Below, one piece after another: positions 1 through 4,871 of a stretch of 6,320 nt of DNA. The stretch lies in assembly GCA_004525275.1 (NCBI GenBank), contig SPCO01000092.1, positions 1 through 6,320 on the forward strand, in the 5' to 3' direction. Under the pieces are notes generated by a model that worked only from the letters and a program-made list of their open reading frames with translations, searched no databases and had not been told where the DNA came from. The position numbers and the translations under genes were made by a program. Positions within the stretch are counted from its first letter, which is position 1. The number at the start of each line of letters is the position of its first letter. Source of the stretch: Thermomicrobiales bacterium (GTDB lineage: Bacteria > Chloroflexota > Limnocylindria > Limnocylindrales > CSP1-4).

Positions 1-134
1 GCGTCGAAGGCCGCGAAGATGATGTCGAGGACATCGAATGGACCCACGGCGCGCTCCTCGAGGAGCGACAGGAACTCCTCGCCATAGCGCGCGCGCCAGG
101 CGGCCGGATAGAGTCGGACGAGCCACGCCCTCAC
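1..134 (-). CDS. Hypothetical protein downstream of PadR, LYP-x2-W-x2-RYG type; 3' end beyond window
   Basis: This is the first 44 codons of a gene that continues off the left edge. It starts with GTG (134-132), which overlaps the TGA of the padR-like gene as GTGA, so the two are translationally coupled. The visible protein begins M-R-A-W-L-V-R and continues with LYPAAWRARYGEEF (residues 8-21), a Leu/Glu stretch (LSLLEER) and then PFDVLDIIFAAFD (32-44). From memory, this motif order opens proteins that often follow PadR-family genes in Chloroflexota and Actinomycetota; many of those have membrane helices later on. No helix is visible in the part seen here. By context it may be the partner or target of the PadR regulator, for example an anti-sigma-like or membrane protein, but its function is unknown. 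The coding call is firm because of the overlap, the sensible codons and the absence of stops. Confidence 0.75.
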   Translation of the reverse strand, partial: MRAWLVRLYPAAWRARYGEEFLSLLEERAVGPFDVLDIIFAAFD

Positions 135-457
135 GACGTTGTTCCGCGGAGTTGCCGAAGCCCGGCGTCCGCGAAGGACGACAGGGCGGTCAGTTGCTCG
201 TCGAGGGTCCGGGCGCCAAGCCCGGTCAAGCGGTACGGCTGCCGACGGTCGACCTTGGGCAGCGGCTCGATGAGGCCGCGCTGCTCGAGCCTGGCGAGCG
301 CCTCGTACAGGGTGCCAGGTCCGATCGGCCGACCCGTCCGTTCCTCGATATCGAGCATCATCGCGTAGCCGTGGCGCGGCCCCTCGGCGAGGCTCACCAT
401 GATGAGCAGCGCAGGTTCCGCGAAACGCCCGAACTCGGGCCCATCCGATGGGTTCAT
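131..457 (-). CDS. PadR-family winged helix-turn-helix transcriptional regulator
   Basis: A 108-residue protein that fits the small, single-domain PadR class. The N-terminal part (about residues 14-90) is the winged helix. It contains LLIMVSLAEGPRHGYAM, then the recognition-helix region GPGTLYEALARLEQRGLIE, then the wing DRRQPYRLTGLG. The C-terminal helix (about 91-104) should mediate dimerisation. PadR proteins are usually repressors that bind palindromes near their own promoter, and an 8+8 bp palindrome lies 24-44 bases upstream of this start. I chose the ATG at 457 over an in-frame start at 532 for two reasons: a strong GGAGGAG ribosome binding site (466-472) sits 8 bases upstream, and the longer version would translate through the operator and -10 region. 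It overlaps the next gene by four bases. The ligand is unknown. Confidence 0.92.
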   Translation of the reverse strand: MNPSDGPEFGRFAEPALLIMVSLAEGPRHGYAMMLDIEERTGRPIGPGTLYEALARLEQRGLIEPLPKVDRRQPYRLTGLGARTLDEQLTALSSFADAGLRQLRGTTS

Positions 458-465
458 GCGACCGT

Positions 466-472
466 CTCCTCC
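466..472 (-). promoter_or_regulatory. Ribosome binding site of the padR-like gene
   Basis: GGAGGAG on the minus strand, 8 bases before the ATG at 457. It decides the start codon: no comparable site precedes the longer in-frame start at 532. Confidence 0.8.
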
Positions 473-480
473 GGATTCCG

Positions 481-501
481 ATATATCGTGTAGCGATATA
501 T
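481..501. promoter_or_regulatory. Palindromic operator, probable PadR binding site
   Basis: A perfect inverted repeat ATATATCG (481-488) / CGATATAT (494-501) with a 5-base spacer TGTAG. It is a very AT-rich island in GC-rich DNA. It lies between the -35 element and the start codon of the padR-like gene, and its promoter-proximal arm covers most of the predicted -10 hexamer. Binding there would block RNA polymerase, giving negative autoregulation. AT-rich dyads close to their own promoters are typical of PadR-family regulators; that this PadR protein binds it is an inference from position. Confidence 0.75.
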
Positions 502-525
502 AACCAGATCCGGGAGAACTGTCAA
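497..525 (-). promoter_or_regulatory. Promoter of the padR-like gene
   Basis: On the minus strand a perfect -35 TTGACA (525-520) is followed by a 17-base spacer and a TATATA -10-like hexamer (502-497, 4 of 6 matches to TATAAT). Transcription would start near 490, leaving a leader of about 33 bases that contains the GGAGGAG ribosome binding site. The -10 overlaps the palindromic operator. The regulator therefore has its own promoter and need not depend on read-through from the catabolic operon. Confidence 0.7.
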
Positions 526-541
526 TACCCAAGTTGGCGGA

Positions 542-645
542 CGCCTACTCCCCGGGCGCCTACTCCCCGGGCGCCTACTCCCCGGGCGCCTACTCCCCGG
601 GCGCCTACTCCCCGGGCGCCTACTCCCCGGGCGCCTACTCCCCGG
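542..645. repeat. 15-bp tandem repeat, 6 full copies plus a 14-base seventh
   Basis: The plus-strand unit is CGCCTACTCCCCGGG. It is repeated exactly at 542, 557, 572, 587, 602 and 617, then 14 of 15 bases at 632-645. There are no internal mismatches, so the array is recent or actively homogenised. The seventh copy overlaps the end of the PaaG-like gene, including its TAG stop codon (635-637). Because 15 is a multiple of three, each copy carries another TAG in that reading frame. Each unit contains CCCGGG, and each unit junction creates GGCGCC. The transcript can therefore form alternative 6-bp GC stems between neighbouring copies, but no T-run follows, so it is not a standard terminator. With the operator and promoter it makes up the 177-base gap at 458-634; I see no gene in that gap. 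Confidence 0.97.
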
Positions 646-1411
646 TGAACCGAGGCGGCCGTTTGTCGAGGAACGCCGCCAGCCCTTCGCGGTGATCGGA
701 GGTCCCGCCGGCGATGCCCTGGCGGTACGCCTCCTCCTCGAGCGCTGTCTCCAGATCGATGTCCCAGGCCCGATCCAATGCACGTTTGGTCAGGGCCAGC
801 GCCTGTGGCGCCAGCCCGGCCAGGCGGGTCGCGATGGCGCGGGCGGCGTCGGGCAGCTCATCCGCGGGTACGACGCGCGTCACGAGTCCAAAACGCTCGG
901 CGTCGGTGGCGGTCAGGCTATCGCCCAGAAGGGCGAGTTCGGCCGCCTTTGACGGCCCGACCAGCCGCGGGAGGAACCACGTCGCCCCACTATCCGGCAC
1001 CAACCCGATTCGCCCGAAGGCCAGCGCGAAACTGGCCGTGTCGGCCGCGATCCGGATATCGCAGGCGAACGCGAGGGAAGCGCCCGCCCCAGCAGCCACG
1101 CCATTGATCGCCCCGACGATGGGTCGGTCGAGGTCACGCATCGCGGTGATGATCGGGTTATAGCGATCACGAACCTCGACGGCCAGCGGGGCAGCGTCCG
1201 GCTCAAGCCGCTCCTTGAGGTCCTGCCCTGCGCAGAAGGCTCGGCCGGCTCCGGTCAGGATCACGGCCCGCACGGCCCGATCCCGGGCCACGGTGCGGAA
1301 CGCCGCCAGGAGTTCCGTCTTGAGCGGGATCGTCAGGGCGTTGAGCGCTTCGGGTCGGTCGAGGGTGATGGTCGCGATCGAATCGGCGACTTCGAAACGC
1401 AGCGTGGTCAG
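635..1411 (-). CDS. PaaG-like enoyl-CoA hydratase/isomerase (crotonase fold), CTG start
   Basis: A 258-residue crotonase-superfamily protein if read from CTG at 1411, the normal length for the family. It opens with TLRFEVADSIATITLDRPEALNAL (residues 3-26), split by no stop. CoA and oxyanion-hole segments follow: GRAFCAGQDL (56-65) and GVAAGAGASLAFACD (104-118). The two glutamates of classical enoyl-CoA hydratase are replaced by Ser and Phe. Instead there is LVPDSG with Asp140, the pattern of PaaG, which isomerises ring-epoxidised phenylacetyl-CoA to oxepin-CoA, and of related enoyl-CoA isomerases. The C-terminus KRPPRFTGE is also PaaG-like. The only ATG/GTG/TTG start is GTG at 1291, which would delete 40 conserved residues. 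CTG 1411 overlaps the upstream TGA as CTGA; CTG 1402, with a GGGAG (1413-1417) ten bases upstream, is the alternative. It is last in the operon, and the exact substrate is not readable. Confidence 0.88.
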   Translation of the reverse strand: MTTLRFEVADSIATITLDRPEALNALTIPLKTELLAAFRTVARDRAVRAVILTGAGRAFCAGQDLKERLEPDAAPLAVEVRDRYNPIITAMRDLDRPIVGAINGVAAGAGASLAFACDIRIAADTASFALAFGRIGLVPDSGATWFLPRLVGPSKAAELALLGDSLTATDAERFGLVTRVVPADELPDAARAIATRLAGLAPQALALTKRALDRAWDIDLETALEEEAYRQGIAGGTSDHREGLAAFLDKRPPRFTGE

Positions 1412-2199
1412 ACTCCCGAGAATTCGACCAGCCGCCCATCGACCAGTTCGAAGACTCGCCGGTCGATCGGCTCGTCCGCGCCGCCGGAATGCTCAAGGAC
1501 GAAGTCAGCGAACAGTGTCGCGAAATCGGCGTCGTCAGGTCGCAGCGAGCCGGCGGTCAACAGGTGTCGATCCGGGATCCCGATCAGGATCCGGCCCGCG
1601 GACCCAAGCTCCGCAACAAGATGATCGACGACTTCGGTCAGCAGGATCCGCGCGGCATCCCAACCTTGACCGGTATCCGAACTGATCAGCCGACGCTCGC
1701 CGGAGATCTCGTCCGTCCAGGGGGCGGTCGCGGACCAGGCACCGAGATTGTGCATCGCCGCATCCTGGATCTCGCTCGGATCGATGCCCCAGGCCAGCAG
1801 ATGGTCACCGTTGACGACGATGTCGTAGGCGCCGGCGTCGATGGTGTAGACGACCGGGAGGTCTGCCGGACCCAGGTCCAGGAGGGGCTGGGCATGACTT
1901 TGCGAGGCGTGCGCGGCGAGCGTCTGGCGATCGATCGAGGCCATTTCCAGACCCTGGGTACCGATCGGCCGGAATGCCGGGTAGATCAGCGTCCGAGCCT
2001 TCGTCCAATCGTGCTCGGGTGCCTCGGCCATTGATGTCCTTGCGACAGGGGCCGGCGAATGCCCGCTGACCGGCGAGGATTCGTCGATCGGGGCCAGATA
2101 GTCAGGTGCGCTGTCCCGGATCGCGGGCGCAGGCTCATCACCAAGATCGCGCTGGGAATCTCGGCCGTAGTCACTGCCGCCGTCGGGATCTCGCTCCAT
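1408..2199 (-). CDS. DUF1444-like protein of unknown function
   Basis: A 263-residue protein with no signal peptide or membrane segment. Residues 1-60 are acidic and proline/serine-rich, probably disordered. From about residue 70 the sequence resembles the C-terminal part of DUF1444 (YtpQ-type) proteins: LIYPAFRPIG, then LPVVYTIDAGAYDIVV, HLLAWGIDPSEIQDAAMHNL, GQGWDAARIL, RILIGIPDRHLL, and a final RRVFELVDGRLVEF. No catalytic motif is recognisable and the family has no settled function. The start at ATG 2199 is supported by AGGAGG (2205-2210) five bases upstream. An internal ATG at 2031 (codon 57) also has an AAGGA site at good spacing and would drop the disordered leader, so it remains possible. 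It begins 27 bases after the enoyl-CoA hydratase and its stop overlaps the PaaG-like start, which places it inside the operon. The family call rests on remembered pattern. Confidence 0.7.
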   Translation of the reverse strand: MERDPDGGSDYGRDSQRDLGDEPAPAIRDSAPDYLAPIDESSPVSGHSPAPVARTSMAEAPEHDWTKARTLIYPAFRPIGTQGLEMASIDRQTLAAHASQSHAQPLLDLGPADLPVVYTIDAGAYDIVVNGDHLLAWGIDPSEIQDAAMHNLGAWSATAPWTDEISGERRLISSDTGQGWDAARILLTEVVDHLVAELGSAGRILIGIPDRHLLTAGSLRPDDADFATLFADFVLEHSGGADEPIDRRVFELVDGRLVEFSGV

Positions 2200-2204
2200 G
2201 GCGT

Positions 2205-2210
2205 CCTCCT
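2205..2210 (-). promoter_or_regulatory. Ribosome binding site of the DUF1444-like gene
   Basis: AGGAGG on the minus strand, five bases upstream of ATG 2199. It supports the long form with the acidic N-terminal leader, although the internal ATG at 2031 also has a usable AAGGA. Confidence 0.7.
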
Positions 2211-2226
2211 CGTTGCGCGCTGATGA

Positions 2227-3105
2227 TCAGTGCCCGGACCAGACGGGCGGTCGTTTCTCGGTAAACGCCAGCATGCCCTCGGATTGGTCGTCCGTATCGA
2301 ACAGCCCGAAGAATGCCTCACGCTCGCTCGCCAAACCAGCCGACAGGCTTCGTTCATCGGCGTCGAGCACGGCCGCCTTGGCGGCTCGAACGGCGATCGG
2401 CGGCATGGATGCGATCCGGCCGGCCAGTTCCAGGGCCGCGTCGACCGTCGCTTCGGCGGGTACGACCCGGGTGACCAACCCGAGCGCAAACGCCTCGGCC
2501 GCGTTCATCGTCCGGCCGGTAAGGATGAGCTCCATCGCCCGGGCCTTTCCGATCGCTCGGGTGAGGCGCTGCGTGCCACCAGCACCGGGCATGACGCCCA
2601 ACCGGATCTCCGGTTGACCGAAGGTCGCGTCCTCCGCGGCGACGATCATGTCGCAGGTCATCGCGAGCTCACAACCGCCGCCCAGCGCAAAGCCGCGGAC
2701 CGCCGCGATCAGGGGCAGGCCGACCGCAGCCAGCCGATCCCACGTCTCAAACCGGCCCTCGTCGCGCAATGAGGCGCTTGTCTGCGTTGCCAGTTCCGGG
2801 ATGTCGGCCCCAGCCGCGAACGCGCGCGTGCCCGCGCCGGTGATGACGATCGCCCGACATTGACCGTCCTTGTCGAGGTCCTCGAGCGCCAACGCGAGGT
2901 CATCGAGCAGGGCAAAGTCGAGCGCGTTCAGCGCTTCCGGTCGCTGGAGCGTCACGAGCGCCACGCCATCCATGCGCAGCAGCGGTGCTGCCGACTTCGG
3001 AGCCGGAGCCGGGAAGGCGACGGAAACACGACGCGGTCGGGAATCGTCACCCGCGCCGGGCGAGCTGGTCGGCATCGAATCGTTCGAGTGGGCGGTCTTG
3101 GGCAC
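2227..3105 (-). CDS. Enoyl-CoA hydratase (crotonase family)
   Basis: A 292-residue enoyl-CoA hydratase that should add water across trans-2-enoyl-CoA in a beta-oxidation-type sequence. The fold begins near residue 42 with DGVALVTLQRPEALNAL. The oxyanion-hole segment AFAAGADIPEL (95-105) and the core GFALGGGCELAMTCD (138-152) follow, then ATFGQPEIRLGVMPGAGGTQ. Both catalytic glutamates of the classical hydratase are present, Glu146 in GGCEL and Glu166 in QPEI, and the C-terminus EGMLAFTEKRPPVWSG is typical. The GTG start at 3105 has GAGGA shortly upstream. It gives a Ser/Pro/Ala-rich leader longer than the usual family N-terminus (members are about 260 residues). ATG at 3075 is an alternative, whereas ATG at 2973 would cut into the first strand. 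It lies 18 bases after the EthD-like gene. Chain-length preference cannot be judged. Confidence 0.93.
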   Translation of the reverse strand: MPKTAHSNDSMPTSSPGAGDDSRPRRVSVAFPAPAPKSAAPLLRMDGVALVTLQRPEALNALDFALLDDLALALEDLDKDGQCRAIVITGAGTRAFAAGADIPELATQTSASLRDEGRFETWDRLAAVGLPLIAAVRGFALGGGCELAMTCDMIVAAEDATFGQPEIRLGVMPGAGGTQRLTRAIGKARAMELILTGRTMNAAEAFALGLVTRVVPAEATVDAALELAGRIASMPPIAVRAAKAAVLDADERSLSAGLASEREAFFGLFDTDDQSEGMLAFTEKRPPVWSGH

Positions 3106-3123
3106 GTCGTCCTCGGCTGTCGT

Positions 3124-3477
3124 TCAGACAGTATCCACGGTCGGCCAAACGGAGCCACTGATCTCCGGGGCATCCTCCAGCACGAGCAAGGTGGCCAGGC
3201 CGGGGCCGATCTCGCGCAGGTTGCGCCCCGCGGCGCGCATGGCGTCGGAGGCGAGGCCCGCGTCGAGCGACGCTCGATCGTCGAAGCGCATCACCGCCAC
3301 GAGGATAAGGTCCGTTTCACCTCCGAGCGCCTCCGTCACCCGATGAATCGTCGTTTCGCGCAGGCCGGGTGTCCCGGCCACGAGGGGCAGATGCTCAGCT
3401 GCGTAGCGCCGCTCGAACGTTGCCTTGGCCTCCTCACCCCCATCGGGTCGTCGGTAGAGGGCAAGCAATGTTGTCAT
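3124..3477 (-). CDS. EthD-like small protein (dimeric alpha/beta barrel)
   Basis: A 117-residue protein with the EthD-domain pattern: a first strand MTTLLALYRRPDG, then FERRYAAEHLPLVAGTPGLRE (21-41, shown with key residues Tyr25, His29, Pro31, Pro37, Gly38), then a strand LILVAVMRFDD (57-67) and a final helix/strand region. EthD-type proteins form small dimeric ferredoxin-like barrels. They are found in degradation operons; some relatives are cyclases or decarboxylases, while EthD itself is an accessory protein for ether breakdown. The start codon ATG overlaps the hydrolase stop as ATGA (3474-3477), so the two are translationally coupled. Whether this protein is catalytic or accessory cannot be decided; His29 is the most conserved polar residue of the motif. 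Confidence 0.85.
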   Translation of the reverse strand: MTTLLALYRRPDGGEEAKATFERRYAAEHLPLVAGTPGLRETTIHRVTEALGGETDLILVAVMRFDDRASLDAGLASDAMRAAGRNLREIGPGLATLLVLEDAPEISGSVWPTVDTV

Positions 3478-4277
3478 CGAACAACCTCCGGATATGCAGC
3501 CGCGCGGCGGCGAGCGATCGGTTCGGTCGAACGATAGAAGGCCTCGACTGCGGCGTCGAATTCTGGCGGCGGGCCGGACACGATGTCATGACCCCGACCG
3601 GGCACCACGAGCAGTCGCCCGTCCCGGACCTGCCGTGCCAGTTTCGCGGCCTGGACCACGGAGACGATCGGATCGCGATCGCCGCAAGCGACCAGGGTCG
3701 GGACATCGATAGACCGCCGGGCCGCGGGCGACAAGATCGGCTGTATCGCGACGTCGGCGCTGATCGCCGGCAACAGATCCCGCCAGGCACCGACGCCCTG
3801 GACCGGGTCATGCCGGGCACTGAGCCGAGCCGCCCAGGCGGGGTCCTCCCGGTCGATCCGAGTCAGATCCAGCAGGTGACGAACCACCGATGCGCGGGGT
3901 TCGCGCTCCGTCGAGATCCCGGCCACGATCAGCGTGCGCAAACGGTCGGGCGATCGGACGGCGAAGTTCAGAGCGGTCGTGGCGCCCATGGAGAACCCGA
4001 GCAGATGGAACGTCGACAGTCCGAGGTTGTCAGCAAACGCCGCCACGTCGTCGACGAGGGCAGCCGTCTCGAAACCGCCGACGGCTACATCCCAGGCGGT
4101 CTCGCCGTGGCCACGAGCATCGGGCAGGTAGACGGTAAAGGCTGAGGCGAGGGCCGGGGACAGATCCGCGAACTGGGTCCGACCGGACATCGTTGCCCCG
4201 TGCAAGGCGATCAGCGGTGGACCGGCGCCGACCACCTCGTACCCGATCTCGATGTCTCCCGCAGCGATCCGCGGCAT
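3474..4277 (-). CDS. Alpha/beta-fold hydrolase
   Basis: A 267-residue cytosolic hydrolase with a complete predicted catalytic triad. The oxyanion-hole loop LHGATMSG lies at residues 25-32 and the strand and turn YLPDARGHGET at 50-60. The nucleophile elbow GFSMG gives Ser96. VPTLVACGDRDPIV supplies Asp202 and VVPGRGHDIV supplies His230. A cap region of roughly 70 residues (about 122-190) lies between Ser96 and the Asp, as in 3-oxoadipate enol-lactonase, haloperoxidase-like and C-C bond hydrolases; the sequence does not choose among these. The last 15 residues are Arg/Ala-rich. Its ATG overlaps the flavin reductase stop by one base (TGATG at 4279-4275), and its own stop overlaps the EthD-like start. 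Ester or ring-cleavage product hydrolysis in the same catabolic route is the likely role. Confidence 0.92.
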   Translation of the reverse strand: MPRIAAGDIEIGYEVVGAGPPLIALHGATMSGRTQFADLSPALASAFTVYLPDARGHGETAWDVAVGGFETAALVDDVAAFADNLGLSTFHLLGFSMGATTALNFAVRSPDRLRTLIVAGISTEREPRASVVRHLLDLTRIDREDPAWAARLSARHDPVQGVGAWRDLLPAISADVAIQPILSPAARRSIDVPTLVACGDRDPIVSVVQAAKLARQVRDGRLLVVPGRGHDIVSGPPPEFDAAVEAFYRSTEPIARRRAAAYPEVVR

Positions 4278-4822
4278 CAGCGTTCGGGCTTGCCTTCCAC
4301 GTTGGCGCTCGCGGCGCGCTCGATGCGCAGATAGCGGCGCCGGTAGTAGAGCAACGGCATGGGGTGATGCTCCGTGTTTGCGATGACGTCGACGCGCCCG
4401 ATGAACAGGTCGTGGTCACCCGCAGAAAAGGTCTGGACGACGGTGCACTCGAGCGTCGCGATCGCTCCGTCGATGAGCGGCAGACCCGTCGCACCAGAAT
4501 GCCAGGTGGCCCCACAGAAGGCGTCCCGCCCGGGTTCGACCGGGGCGCCGGCGAAACAATCGGACATGGCCTGCTGGTCCTCGGACAGGACATTCACGGC
4601 GTACCGGCCGGACGCCCGCACGATGGGGGTCAGGAAGCGCCGCCGGTCGAGTGCGACCATCACGAGCGGTGGATCGAGCGAGACCGAGCTCAACGCATTG
4701 ACCGTGATCCCGAGCGGTCGCTCCCCGTCGAGCGCGCTCACGACGGTCACTCCGGTCACGAAATGGCCCATGACCCGACGGACGGGCTCGGACCCGATGA
4801 CGTCGCCGGTCGAAGTGGTCAT
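4277..4822 (-). CDS. Flavin reductase-domain protein (HpaC-like)
   Basis: A 181-residue protein of the flavin reductase-like FMN-binding fold. Residues 13-30 (PVRRVMGHFVTGVTVVSA) form the family's opening helix and strand. GITVNALSSVSLDPPLVMVAL (38-58, key residues Thr40, Asn42, Ser45, Ser46, Pro51, Pro52) is the flavin-binding signature. RYAVNVLSEDQ lies at 73-83 and GDHDLFIGRV with His137 at 135-144. Such proteins use NAD(P)H to reduce FMN or FAD and pass it to a separate monooxygenase; no such oxygenase is in the window. It is the first gene of the minus-strand operon. No Shine-Dalgarno site precedes the ATG, and a -10-like TAGACT ends six bases before it, so it is probably read from a leaderless mRNA. 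A pyridoxamine-oxidase-like split-barrel relative is a less likely alternative. Confidence 0.92.
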   Translation of the reverse strand: MTTSTGDVIGSEPVRRVMGHFVTGVTVVSALDGERPLGITVNALSSVSLDPPLVMVALDRRRFLTPIVRASGRYAVNVLSEDQQAMSDCFAGAPVEPGRDAFCGATWHSGATGLPLIDGAIATLECTVVQTFSAGDHDLFIGRVDVIANTEHHPMPLLYYRRRYLRIERAASANVEGKPER

Positions 4823-4828
4823 GCCAAG

Positions 4829-4834
4829 AGTCTA
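4829..4834 (-). promoter_or_regulatory. Candidate -10 element of the minus-strand operon
   Basis: TAGACT on the minus strand (4834-4829, 4 of 6 matches to TATAAT) ends six bases before the ATG at 4822. Initiation at or next to the ATG would produce a leaderless mRNA, which agrees with the lack of a ribosome binding site. The -35 is weak: GGGTCA (4858-4853) with an 18-base spacer matches 3 of 6. Confidence 0.45.
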
Positions 4835-4835
4835 G

Positions 4836-4864
4836 GTGTCATCGGTCGTTCGTGACCCTACAAT
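4836..4864 (+). promoter_or_regulatory. Promoter of fumC, probably leaderless
   Basis: GTGTCA (4836-4841, 4 of 6 matches to TTGACA), a 17-base spacer and TACAAT (4859-4864, 5 of 6 matches to TATAAT). The -10 ends seven bases before the fumC ATG, so transcription would begin at about the start codon. No Shine-Dalgarno site lies before the ATG, which fits. The -35 sits directly beside the opposing -10 of the minus-strand operon. Confidence 0.6.
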
Positions 4865-4871
4865 CGTTGGC

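Noticed and set aside
542..645. CRISPR array
   Set aside because: The units are 15 bp and contiguous with no unique spacers, so it is a simple tandem repeat.
542..645. Intrinsic terminator for the operon
   Set aside because: GC-rich stems are possible between copies, but there is no T-run on the minus strand after them.
448..648. Plus-strand open frame encoding a repeated Arg-Ala-Pro-Thr-Pro peptide
   Set aside because: It is only the 15-bp repeat read in an open frame. It has no ribosome binding site, overlaps the operator and promoter of the padR-like gene, and ends inside the PaaG-like gene.
454..783. Minus-strand open frame with Gly-Ser-Arg-Arg-Pro repeats
   Set aside because: It is a shifted frame of the PaaG-like gene running into the repeat; the composition is a by-product of the array.
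4836..4871. Longer fumarase start at GTG 4836
   Set aside because: The extra 12 residues do not match the family, and the codon lies in the candidate -35 element with no ribosome binding site.
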